A stretch of 33,570 bases of DNA from positions 1 to 33,570 of the forward strand of contig NZ_BMQQ01000046.1 in NCBI RefSeq assembly GCF_014648195.1. The letters are read 5' to 3'. Both the position numbers and the translations under genes were made by a program. Source of the DNA: Streptomyces purpureus (GTDB lineage: Bacteria > Actinomycetota > Actinomycetes > Streptomycetales > Streptomycetaceae). The notes under the pieces were generated by a model. It did not search any database, was not told the origin of the DNA, and worked only from the letters and a program-made list of their open reading frames with translations. Below, piece by piece: positions 7,419-15,234 of this stretch; the stretch's first letter is position 1; each line of letters opens with the position of its first letter.

Positions 7419-8927
7419 TCAGTCCGCCCGGGGCACCAGATCACCGCTCGCCGCGTCCACGACCTGCCGGTCGCCCAGCGGCTCCTTCAGTGTCACCGTC
7501 TTCGTGACCTCCACGGCGATGGCGATACAGGCCCGGTCCGGGTTCCGCGGCGTCTCGGTGATCGTCACCGTCACCCGCTCCGCGCTCTCCTGCGCGCTCG
7601 CCGCGTAGTCACTGCACACCCCGCCCCAGAACGTGACCGTCAGCTTCCGGCCCGTGCTGTCCACGCTGTATGCCTGGAGCTGCCGCGGCGGCGCCGCGTC
7701 GTCCGAAGGAACCGGCACCGGGGTCGGCGTCGGGCTCGGGGTGGGCCGCGGCGTCAGGTGCTCCGGCGCCACCGCGGTCTGCGCGATGGTGAACGGCCGT
7801 GCCTTCGCGTTCTCGTCCGCCACCTCGAAGAGCCATGCCGGTACGAGCGCCTGCCGGCCCTCCACATGCTGCGCCGCCAGCCCGAACTCCGCCCCGAGGA
7901 CCGTCATCTCCCGCGGCGGGACCCGGTCGGCCGCCGCCTCGCACGGAGCCTCCGGCCTGGTGTCCGGCTTCCCGCCGGTCTCCGTACCGTGGACGGACGC
8001 CGGGGGAGCGGTGGCGCAGCCGCCGATCCCGATCGGCCCGGCGCCCTTGGACGCCTTGTTCAGCTCCGCCAGCGCCTTCTCAGCGCCGACCACCGGATAG
8101 CGGTGCCCTTGCTCCGGCTTCTTCAGCTGGCCGCTGCCGCCGACCACCCGGCCGTCCGAACCGACCTGGATGCCGGTCGACCAGCCGTACGTCGGCAGCC
8201 CGCCGATCCGGGGAGCGGCGTTGACCACCCGTACCGACCCCATCACCTGCGCCGCGTCCTTGTCCGCGTCCGCCTGCCCGACCGCGGCCAGCACCGGGGC
8301 CGCCGCCTTCTTCGCGGCCTCCTCGCCCACCGGGGTCCCGCTCGCGCCCGCCGCGGCCCCGCCCGCGCCACCGGGGCACGGCTTGCCCTTGAGACAGTTG
8401 TCACCCTTCGGCGCGCCGTCGTACTGGGAGAACGTCCAGGTGCCCGGGGCCTCCGCGTCGACCTGGAGCAACGGCCCGAAACCGTCCTTCGGTGGCGCGA
8501 TCTTCCACGCCGACCCGACCAGCTTCGGCGTCCCGGCCACCCCCAGTGCCTTCGCCAGCCGCGCCACCTCGTCCTCGGTGACCGCACCGCGGGCATGGTG
8601 GACATGGGCCGCGTCCGGGCCCTCGGGCAGCTTCCCGCGGGCCTTGTACACGGCGCCGGACGGGTCCGGCTCGCCGGGCGCGATCCCCGGGCCGTCGCCG
8701 CTCAGGGAATCAAGGCGCAGCGGCGGGGGAGGCCCCTCCGCCGCCGGGGCGGACCGGTCGTCCGCACCACCCCCGGACCCGGCCGTCGAGACATACACCC
8801 CGCCCCCGCCGGCGAGCAGCACCGCTGCCGCCACCGAGCCGACGACCAGCGGCGACCAGCGCCGCCGGGATGTGTCCGGGGTGTCCGGGGTGTCCGGTGT
8901 GGCCTGCGTGGACTCCGAACCGCTCAC
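7419..8927 (-). CDS. membrane-anchored secreted protein with six cysteines, function unknown
   Basis: A 502-residue protein with a short cytoplasmic N-terminus, one membrane helix (about 26-48) and a large outer part, so a type II-like anchor or uncleaved signal. The N-terminus has a (TPD)3 repeat encoded by a GTGTCCGGG-type tandem repeat (about 8877-8900). The outer region is Gly/Pro/Ala rich with a Pro/Thr linker at about 391-408. The six cysteines (178, 184, 304, 329, 438, 467) all lie outside the membrane and could form three disulfides. Segments such as GGLPTYGWSTGIQVGSDGRVVGG suggest a beta-rich fold. GTG start with AAGGAG at good spacing. I do not recognise a catalytic motif; it looks like a conserved Streptomyces hypothetical. 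Confidence 0.85.
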   Translation of the reverse strand: MSGSESTQATPDTPDTPDTSRRRWSPLVVGSVAAAVLLAGGGGVYVSTAGSGGGADDRSAPAAEGPPPPLRLDSLSGDGPGIAPGEPDPSGAVYKARGKLPEGPDAAHVHHARGAVTEDEVARLAKALGVAGTPKLVGSAWKIAPPKDGFGPLLQVDAEAPGTWTFSQYDGAPKGDNCLKGKPCPGGAGGAAAGASGTPVGEEAAKKAAAPVLAAVGQADADKDAAQVMGSVRVVNAAPRIGGLPTYGWSTGIQVGSDGRVVGGSGQLKKPEQGHRYPVVGAEKALAELNKASKGAGPIGIGGCATAPPASVHGTETGGKPDTRPEAPCEAAADRVPPREMTVLGAEFGLAAQHVEGRQALVPAWLFEVADENAKARPFTIAQTAVAPEHLTPRPTPSPTPTPVPVPSDDAAPPRQLQAYSVDSTGRKLTVTFWGGVCSDYAASAQESAERVTVTITETPRNPDRACIAIAVEVTKTVTLKEPLGDRQVVDAASGDLVPRAD

Positions 8928-9033
8928 CGCATCGCTCCTTCGTATGCCGTATCCCGGGGATGTGTCCCGGGGACGGGAGACACCGATGGGACGGAGCGGA
9001 ACAGCGGCCGGTTCCCTGCCCGTGCGCGCGGAC

Positions 9034-9240
9034 CTACCCGCCGTACTCGGAAGTGGCCTCGATCAGCCGCGCCGAGGCGTCCGTGACGACGACCCCGTGG
9101 ATCAGCGACGGCGGCACCGGAGCGGGCGCGTCCGCCGCGGGAACGACCCAGTGCGGGGCCATCCGGGCGCTGTCCCCGCGCAGCTGGGCGAGGCTGATCT
9201 CGGACTCCTGCTGCTCATGTGGAGCGGTGTACTTCGCCAT
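9034..9240 (-). CDS. small conserved-looking hypothetical protein (68 aa)
   Basis: A compact protein starting MAKYTAPHEQQESEISL, without signal peptide, membrane helix or cysteines. The centre is Pro/Ala rich (VVPAADAPAPVPPSLIHG), followed by a short beta-like stretch (GVVVTDASARLIEATSEY). No clear Shine-Dalgarno is seen before the ATG, so translation may be leaderless or the start may differ. It looks like a real gene because its composition (Gln, Glu, Ser and His mixed with hydrophobics) is not that of a shadow frame and it fills an otherwise empty gap between two genes. Function unknown. Confidence 0.65.
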   Translation of the reverse strand: MAKYTAPHEQQESEISLAQLRGDSARMAPHWVVPAADAPAPVPPSLIHGVVVTDASARLIEATSEYGG

Positions 9241-9372
9241 AGCCGCACCGTACGCACGCCCGAGCCGATGAAAAAAGGCCTACTGTGGGGTAGTTTCCGC
9301 CCTTCATCCGAGGTGCCCCCACCGGGTAGCGTTAACTGTCAACGCCACCCCTCCACAGGAGCGTCCTCGCCG

Positions 9373-10347
9373 ATGCGTATCGCAGTCACCGGCTCCATCG
9401 CCACCGACCACCTCATGACCTTCCCCGGACGGTTCGCCGACCAGCTCGTCGCCGATCAGCTCCACACGGTCTCCCTCTCCTTCCTCGTCGACAACCTCGA
9501 CGTCCGACGGGGCGGTGTCGGTCCGAACATCTGCTTCGGCATGGGCCAGCTGGGCAGCAGCCCGATCCTGGTCGGCGCCGCCGGCTACGACTTCGACGAG
9601 TACCGCGCCTGGCTCGACCGGCACGGCGTCGACACCGAGTCCGTCCGGATCTCCGAGGTGCTGCACACTGCGCGCTTCGTGTGCACCACCGACGCCGACC
9701 ACAACCAGATCGGCTCCTTCTACACCGGCGCCATGAGCGAGGCCCGGCTGATCGAGCTCAAGGCCGTCGCCGACCGGGTCGGCGGCCTCGACCTGGTCCT
9801 CATCGGCGCCGACGACCCCGAGGCGATGCTCCGCCACACCGAGGAGTGCCGCACCCGCTCCATCCCCTTCGCCGCCGACTTCTCGCAGCAGATCGCGCGG
9901 ATGGGGGGCGAGGAGATCCGCACGCTCATGGACGGGGCCACGTACCTCTTCTCCAACGAGTACGAGAAGGGCCTCATCGAGTCCAAGTCCGGCTGGAGCG
10001 ACGAGGAGATCCTCGCCAAGGTCGGTACCCGCGTCACCACCCTCGGCTCGCGCGGCGTGCGGATCGACCGGTCCGGCGAGGAGCCGATCGTCGTCGGCGT
10101 CCCCGAGGAGACCGCCAAGGTCGACCCGACCGGTGTCGGCGACGCCTTCCGCGCCGGCTTCCTCACCGGCCTCGCCTGGGGCGTCGGCCTGGAGCGCGCC
10201 GCCCAGGTCGGCTGCATGCTCGCCACCCTCGTGATCGAGACGCTCGGCACCCAGGAGTACACCCTGCGCCGGGCCCACTTCATGGAGCGCTTCACCAAGG
10301 CGTACGGCGATGAGGCCGCCGCCGAGGTCCAGAAGCACCTCCCGTAG
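9373..10347 (+). CDS. adoK: PfkB-family kinase, likely adenosine kinase
   Basis: A 324-residue ribokinase-fold enzyme. The first PfkB signature is RRGGVGPNICFGMGQLG (about 45-61) and the second is DPTGVGDAFRAGF, whose D257 is the expected catalytic base. From memory the protein closely resembles M. tuberculosis Rv2202c (AdoK): TGSIATDHLM, SLSFLVD, HTARF.CTTD, GAMSEARLI and DPEAMLRHTEECR match in order and the length is the same. That family phosphorylates adenosine to AMP, salvaging adenosine from S-adenosylhomocysteine breakdown. AGGAG at 9357-9361 lies 11 bases before the ATG, rather far. It ends 8 bp from the convergent desulfurase gene. Substrate specificity is inferred; another ribokinase substrate is possible. 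Confidence 0.88.
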   Translation: MRIAVTGSIATDHLMTFPGRFADQLVADQLHTVSLSFLVDNLDVRRGGVGPNICFGMGQLGSSPILVGAAGYDFDEYRAWLDRHGVDTESVRISEVLHTARFVCTTDADHNQIGSFYTGAMSEARLIELKAVADRVGGLDLVLIGADDPEAMLRHTEECRTRSIPFAADFSQQIARMGGEEIRTLMDGATYLFSNEYEKGLIESKSGWSDEEILAKVGTRVTTLGSRGVRIDRSGEEPIVVGVPEETAKVDPTGVGDAFRAGFLTGLAWGVGLERAAQVGCMLATLVIETLGTQEYTLRRAHFMERFTKAYGDEAAAEVQKHLP

Positions 10348-10355
10348 CCACCGGG

Positions 10356-11735
10356 CTAGGAGAGCCGGCGGACCACGTACGCCGAACCCCGGTCCGCCGG
10401 CTCCTCACCCACGTACTCCTGCCCCCGCATCTCGCACCACGCCGGAATGTCCAGCCGGGCCGCCTCGTCGTCCGCCAGGACCGTCACCGTCCCGCCCACC
10501 GGCACCTCCCCGATCACCTTCGCCAGCTCGATCACCGGGATCGGACACCGCTTCCCGAGCGCGTCCACCACGACGGCGTCCCGGGCCGGCCGCGCCACCG
10601 CCGCCACGGGTACGCCGAGCCGCTCCCGTACGCCCCCCACCACCCCCGGCAGCACCTCCAGGAACAGCTCCACGTCCTCGGCGGTCGTGCCGAACGGCAG
10701 CGACACCCGCACATTGCCCTCGGACAGCACCCCCATGGCCCGCAGCACATGGCTCGGGGTGAGCGTCGAGCTCGTGCACGACGACCCCGACGACACCGAG
10801 AACCCGGCCCGGTCCAGCTCGTGCAGGACCGTCTCCCCGTCGACATAGAGACAGGAGAAGGTCACCACGTGCGGCAGGCGCGCCACCGGATCGCCGACCA
10901 CCTCCACATCCGGCACCAGCTCCGGCACCCGGGCCCGGATCAGCTCCACCAGCGCCCGCAGCCGTGCCGCCTCGGCCGCCGCCTCGGTCCGTACCGCCCG
11001 CAGCGAAGCGGCCGCAGCCACGATCGCCGGGATGTTCTCGAAGCCGGGCGACCGCCCCGACTCCCGCTCGTCCACCGGGCCTTGCGCGGCGAACCGCTGC
11101 CCCTTGCGTACGGCGAGCAGACCCACCCCGGCCGGACCACCCCATTTGTGGGCACTCGCCGCAAGAAGGGACCAAGCACCCTCGACCGGGCCCCAGGCCA
11201 GCGACTGCGCCGCGTCCACCAGCAGCGGCACACCGACCGCCCGGCAGGCCTCGGCGACCTCCGCCACCGGCTGGACGGTGCCCACCTCGTGGTTGGCCGA
11301 CTGCAGGCAGGCCAGGGCCGTGTCCTCGCGCAGGGCGGCCGCGTACGCCGCCGGCTCCACCGCCCCCCGCCGGTCCACCGGGACTTCGGTCACACTCCCG
11401 CCGGCCGTCTCATGGGCCGCCGCCGCGTGCAGGACGGAGGAGTGCTCCACGGCCGAGACGACGAGGTGCCCGCCCACCCGCCGGCGCCCGGCGAGCGCCC
11501 CGGCGATCCCGGAGTGAACCGCACGCGTCCCCGAAGGAGTGAACACGAGCTCGTCCGGGCGGCAGCCCACCGCGTCCGCCGCGGCCTCCCGGGCGGCGTC
11601 CAGAAGCAGCCGGGCGCGCCGCCCCTCGCGGTAGAGCCGGGCGGGGTCCGCCCAGCCCTCGTCCAGCGACGCCTGCAGGGCCTGGCGGGCGACGGGGTGC
11701 AGCGGGGCGGCGGAGGCAGCATCGAAATAGGGCAC
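10356..11735 (-). CDS. cysteine desulfurase fused to TusA-like sulfur carrier domain
   Basis: A two-domain protein of 459 residues. Residues 1-375 are a class V PLP enzyme of the NifS/IscS kind: H98 (EHSS), D174/Q177 (VDAAQSLAWG), PLP lysine K197 (SAHKWGG) and the mobile-loop cysteine C320 (SSGSSCTSST), which would carry the persulfide. Residues about 387-459 are a SirA/TusA domain with the CP motif (GKRCPIPVIELAK, C397). The fusion should take sulfur from cysteine and move it straight to the carrier cysteine, for use in thio-cofactor or tRNA thiolation or another acceptor (inference). The GTG start lacks a clear ribosome binding site; YFDAASAAPLHP right after it is the expected N-terminus. 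The gene stands alone and runs head-on into adoK. Confidence 0.92.
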   Translation of the reverse strand: MPYFDAASAAPLHPVARQALQASLDEGWADPARLYREGRRARLLLDAAREAAADAVGCRPDELVFTPSGTRAVHSGIAGALAGRRRVGGHLVVSAVEHSSVLHAAAAHETAGGSVTEVPVDRRGAVEPAAYAAALREDTALACLQSANHEVGTVQPVAEVAEACRAVGVPLLVDAAQSLAWGPVEGAWSLLAASAHKWGGPAGVGLLAVRKGQRFAAQGPVDERESGRSPGFENIPAIVAAAASLRAVRTEAAAEAARLRALVELIRARVPELVPDVEVVGDPVARLPHVVTFSCLYVDGETVLHELDRAGFSVSSGSSCTSSTLTPSHVLRAMGVLSEGNVRVSLPFGTTAEDVELFLEVLPGVVGGVRERLGVPVAAVARPARDAVVVDALGKRCPIPVIELAKVIGEVPVGGTVTVLADDEAARLDIPAWCEMRGQEYVGEEPADRGSAYVVRRLS

Positions 11736-12008
11736 CCGACCACGCTAGTCCCCCGCGCCCAAGGGGCCGTCAGATGGGCGCCCGAGGGGGCCGATCGGCC
11801 CCCGGCGCACACCCCCCGGAAGGATGGAGTCCACCCCTTCGGGGTCCCGGACGGCGCGTTGGGCACCCTCCCCGCGCGACCCCAAATAGCGTCCAGTAGG
11901 GTTTGGTCCGCATAAACATCCAAACCCCTGCCCGCGGTCAGGGCGGCGACCGACCAGCGAGACGGCCGTAGCCGACCAGCGCGGGCGAGACTCTCGGGAA
12001 GGCGCTAC
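11736..12008. promoter_or_regulatory. divergent region between desulfurase gene and ctaC
   Basis: Holds a perfect 18-base palindrome at 11786-11803 (GGGGGCCGATCGGCCCCC), a small ACCCC/GGGGT hairpin at 11833-11845, a TAGGGT -10-like hexamer at 11897-11902 facing ctaC without a good -35, and a direct repeat CCGACCAGCG at about 11949 and 11971. TSS near 11909 would give ctaC a leader of about 100 bases. The motifs are visible, their functions inferred. Confidence 0.4.
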
Positions 12009-12998
12009 GTGAGTCCCAACGGCTCCGACCTCCCCCGCAGCCAAGGCGCGGGCGGTACCCCCACGTCGCGGCGCCCGATGCGGCGGAAGCTGCCGCAGGT
12101 GCTGACTGCGGGCCTGATCCTGGCGACCGCCACCGGTTGCACATACAAGGACTTCCCCCGCCTTGGAATGCCCACCCCGGTAACGGAAGAGGCTCCGCGG
12201 ATCCTCTCCCTCTGGCAGGGCTCGTGGGCGGCTGCGCTCGCCACGGGCGTGCTGGTCTGGGGCCTGATCCTCTGGGCGGTCATCTTCCACCGGCGCAGCC
12301 GGACCAAGGTCGAGGTTCCCTCGCAGACCCGGTACAACATGCCCATCGAGGCGCTGTACACGGTTACCCCGCTCATCATCGTCTCGGTGCTCTTCTACTT
12401 CACCGCGCGTGACGAGTCCAGGCTTCTTGCTCTCTCCGACAAGCCCGCCCACACCATCAACGTGGTCGGCTATCAGTGGAGCTGGGGCTTCAACTACGTC
12501 GAGAGCGTCCCCGGTTCCAACGGTGACGCGAAGACGGACAAGAACCTCGCGGCCATTCCGGACAAGTACACCAAGGCTTTCCCGGAGAACGCCGGCGGCG
12601 TCTACGACGCGGGCATCCCCGGTGACCGCAACCCGCAGAACGGCAACCCGGGTCCGACCCTGTGGCTGCCGAAGGGTGAGAAGGTCCGGTTCGTCCTGAC
12701 CTCGCGTGACGTGATCCACTCCTTCTGGGTGGTCCCCTTCCTGTTCAAGCAGGACGTCATCCCCGGCCACACCAACGTCTTCGAGGTGACTCCCAACCAG
12801 GAGGGCACCTTCATGGGCAAGTGCGCCGAGCTCTGCGGCGTCGACCACTCCCGGATGCTCTTCAACGTCAAGGTGGTCTCCCCGGAGCGCTACCAGCAGC
12901 ACCTGCAGGAGCTGGCCGAGAAGGGGCAGACCGGCTACATCCCGTCTGGCATTGAGCAGACGGACCCGGCCAGGAATGCGGAGAAGAACCAACTGTGA
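12009..12998 (+). CDS. ctaC: cytochrome c oxidase subunit II (aa3 type)
   Basis: Carries the CuA centre that accepts electrons from the cytochrome bcc complex. 329 residues: a 25-residue hydrophilic N-tail, a lipoprotein-type signal (MRRKLPQVL...ATGC, lipobox Cys C44), two membrane helices (about 75-95 and 115-133), then the extracytoplasmic cupredoxin domain. GYQWSWGFNY (154-163) is the aromatic electron-entry patch. CuA ligands are H237 and C272/E274/C276/H280/M283 (KCAELCGVDHSRM). A 30-residue polar loop (about 167-200) is inserted in the cupredoxin part, typical of actinobacteria. GTG start preceded by GGGAAGG. The stop overlaps the ctaD start by 4 bp. Confidence 0.96.
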   Translation: MSPNGSDLPRSQGAGGTPTSRRPMRRKLPQVLTAGLILATATGCTYKDFPRLGMPTPVTEEAPRILSLWQGSWAAALATGVLVWGLILWAVIFHRRSRTKVEVPSQTRYNMPIEALYTVTPLIIVSVLFYFTARDESRLLALSDKPAHTINVVGYQWSWGFNYVESVPGSNGDAKTDKNLAAIPDKYTKAFPENAGGVYDAGIPGDRNPQNGNPGPTLWLPKGEKVRFVLTSRDVIHSFWVVPFLFKQDVIPGHTNVFEVTPNQEGTFMGKCAELCGVDHSRMLFNVKVVSPERYQQHLQELAEKGQTGYIPSGIEQTDPARNAEKNQL

Positions 12999-14731
12999 GC
13001 ATCCTCAACGAATCCCAGGGTGCCGCCGCGGCTGACGATTCTTACGAGAACGAGCTGCCGGTACGGCGCAAGCAGCCCGGCAATGTCGTGGTGAAGTGGC
13101 TGACCACCACCGACCACAAGACGATCGGCACGCTCTACCTGGTCACGTCGTTCGCCTTCTTCTGCATCGGCGGCCTGATGGCGCTCTTCATGCGCGCCGA
13201 GCTGGCCCGTCCGGGTACGCAGATCATGTCGAACGAGCAGTTCAACCAGGCGTTCACGATGCACGGCACGATCATGCTGCTGATGTTCGCGACGCCGCTG
13301 TTCGCCGGCTTCGCGAACTGGATCATGCCGCTGCAGATCGGCGCGCCCGACGTGGCGTTCCCGCGGCTGAACATGTTCGCGTACTGGCTGTACCTCTTCG
13401 GCTCGATCATCGCGGTGGCCGGCTTCCTCACCCCGCAGGGTGCTGCCGACTTCGGCTGGTTCGCCTACTCCCCGCTGTCGGACGCCGTCCGCTCGCCGGG
13501 TGTCGGCGCCGACATGTGGATCATGGGTCTGGCCTTCTCCGGCTTCGGCACGATCCTCGGCTCGGTCAACTTCATCACCACGATCATCTGCATGCGCGCT
13601 CCGGGCATGACGATGTTCCGTATGCCGATCTTCACCTGGAACGTGCTGCTGACCGGTGTCCTGGTCCTCATCGCGTTCCCGGTCCTCGCGGCCGCGCTGT
13701 TCGCCCTGGAGGCGGACCGCAAGTTCGGTGCGCACATCTTCGACGCGGCCAACGGCGGAGCGCTGCTGTGGCAGCACCTCTTCTGGTTCTTCGGCCACCC
13801 CGAGGTGTACATCATCGCGCTGCCGTTCTTCGGCATCATTTCCGAGGTCATCCCGGTCTTCAGCCGTAAGCCGATGTTCGGCTACATCGGTCTGGTGGCC
13901 GCGACCATCGCGATCGCCGGTCTGTCCGTGACGGTGTGGGCCCACCACATGTACGTCACAGGCGGTGTGCTCCTGCCGTTCTTCGCCTTCATGACGTTCT
14001 TGATCGCCGTACCAACAGGCGTGAAGTTCTTCAACTGGATCGGCACGATGTGGAAGGGCTCACTGTCCTTCGAGACACCGATGCTCTGGGCCGTCGGCTT
14101 CCTGATCACCTTCACCTTCGGTGGTCTGACCGGCGTCATCCTGGCCTCGCCGCCGATGGACTTCCACGTCTCCGACTCGTACTTCGTCGTCGCGCACTTC
14201 CACTACGTCGTCTTCGGCACCGTGGTCTTCGCGATGTTCTCCGGCTTCCACTTCTGGTGGCCGAAGTTCACCGGCAAGATGCTGGACGAGCGGCTCGGCA
14301 AGATCACGTTCTGGACGCTGTTCATCGGCTTCCACGGCACGTTCCTGGTGCAGCACTGGCTCGGTGCCGAGGGCATGCCGCGTCGTTACGCGGACTACCT
14401 CGCGGCCGACGGCTTCACCGCGCTGAACACCATCTCGACCATCGCGTCGTTCCTGCTCGGTCTGTCGATCCTGCCGTTCTTCTACAACATCTGGAAGACC
14501 GCCAAGTACGGCAAGAAGATCGAGGTCGACGACCCCTGGGGCTACGGCCGTTCGCTGGAGTGGGCGACCTCCTGCCCGCCGCCGCGGCACAACTTCCTCA
14601 CCCTGCCGCGGATCCGTTCCGAATCCCCGGCGTTCGACCTGCACCACCCTGAGATCGCGGCGCTCGACCAGCTCGAGAACCACGGCGAGGGTGACAAGGC
14701 CATCGCTGGTGGCAAGGAGGCCGGCAAGTGA
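12995..14731 (+). CDS. ctaD: cytochrome c oxidase subunit I
   Basis: The catalytic subunit that reduces O2 to water and pumps protons; 578 residues with about 12 membrane helices. Metal ligands are visible: H90 (FTMHGTIM) and H403 for haem a, H401 (AHFHYVV) for haem a3, H268 with the cross-linked Y272 (FGHPEVYI), and H317/H318 (WAHHMYVTGG) for CuB. The N-terminal 30 residues and the C-terminal about 60 residues are cytoplasmic tails. GTG start overlapping the end of ctaC (GTGA), with the GTG of the next gene overlapping its own stop in the same way, so ctaC-ctaD-ctaF are translationally coupled in one operon. Confidence 0.97.
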   Translation: MSILNESQGAAAADDSYENELPVRRKQPGNVVVKWLTTTDHKTIGTLYLVTSFAFFCIGGLMALFMRAELARPGTQIMSNEQFNQAFTMHGTIMLLMFATPLFAGFANWIMPLQIGAPDVAFPRLNMFAYWLYLFGSIIAVAGFLTPQGAADFGWFAYSPLSDAVRSPGVGADMWIMGLAFSGFGTILGSVNFITTIICMRAPGMTMFRMPIFTWNVLLTGVLVLIAFPVLAAALFALEADRKFGAHIFDAANGGALLWQHLFWFFGHPEVYIIALPFFGIISEVIPVFSRKPMFGYIGLVAATIAIAGLSVTVWAHHMYVTGGVLLPFFAFMTFLIAVPTGVKFFNWIGTMWKGSLSFETPMLWAVGFLITFTFGGLTGVILASPPMDFHVSDSYFVVAHFHYVVFGTVVFAMFSGFHFWWPKFTGKMLDERLGKITFWTLFIGFHGTFLVQHWLGAEGMPRRYADYLAADGFTALNTISTIASFLLGLSILPFFYNIWKTAKYGKKIEVDDPWGYGRSLEWATSCPPPRHNFLTLPRIRSESPAFDLHHPEIAALDQLENHGEGDKAIAGGKEAGK

Positions 14732-15126
14732 AGATCCAGGGCAAGATGTTCATCTGGCTGAGCGTCTTCATCCTCGCCATGGCCATCCTGTATGGCGTGT
14801 GGTCGAAGGAGCCGGCCGGTACGACGGCGCTCTTCCTGGCCTTCGGCCTGGCGATCATGATCGGCTACTACCTGGCCTTCACGGCCCGGCGAGTGGACGC
14901 CATGGCCCAGGACAACAAGGAGGCCGACGTCGCGGACGAGGCCGGTGAGCTGGGCTTCTTCGCCCCGCACAGCTGGCAGCCGCTGTCGCTGGCCGTCGGT
15001 GGCGCCCTCGCCTTCCTGGCGATCGCCATGGGCTGGTGGATCCTGTACTTCTCCGCCCCGCTGATCCTCGTCGGCCTGTTCGGCTGGGTCTTCGAGTTCT
15101 ACCGCGGCGAGAACCAGAACCAGTAG
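14728..15126 (+). CDS. ctaF: cytochrome c oxidase subunit IV, actinobacterial type
   Basis: A 132-residue membrane protein with four hydrophobic segments (about 8-25, 33-50, 86-105, 107-125) and a charged middle (ARRVDAMAQDNKEADVADEAGE). It fits the small fourth subunit of actinobacterial aa3 oxidases, known as CtaF, which helps hold the oxidase together within the bcc-aa3 supercomplex. It begins at a GTG overlapping the ctaD stop, with AAGGAGG 8 bases upstream inside ctaD. A terminator follows 17 bp after its stop, closing the ctaCDF operon. Confidence 0.93.
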   Translation: MKIQGKMFIWLSVFILAMAILYGVWSKEPAGTTALFLAFGLAIMIGYYLAFTARRVDAMAQDNKEADVADEAGELGFFAPHSWQPLSLAVGGALAFLAIAMGWWILYFSAPLILVGLFGWVFEFYRGENQNQ

Positions 15127-15142
15127 CACAAGCGGTATACGC

Positions 15143-15181
15143 AAGGACCCGGACACACCTCAATGGAGTGTCCGGGTCCTT
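15143..15181 (+). terminator. terminator of ctaCDF
   Basis: A 14-bp perfect stem (15143-15156 with 15168-15181), loop of 11 bases, followed by CGTTTG. It begins 17 bp after the ctaF stop and would also separate the operon from the transpeptidase gene. Confidence 0.85.
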
Positions 15182-15234
15182 CGTTTGCCCTCACTCCGCG
15201 CGCCGTAACGGAGGAATCTTCATACCGTGGCCTC

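Noticed and set aside
9331..9342. TTGACA on the minus strand as promoter for the 68-residue gene
   Set aside because: No -10 hexamer is found at 16-19 bases from it, and the distance to the gene start is about 95 bases without further support.
15163..15234. Upstream ATG start for the L,D-transpeptidase
   Set aside because: The ATG is inside the loop of the ctaF terminator, and the added residues would bury the lipoprotein signal behind a 24-residue polar segment.
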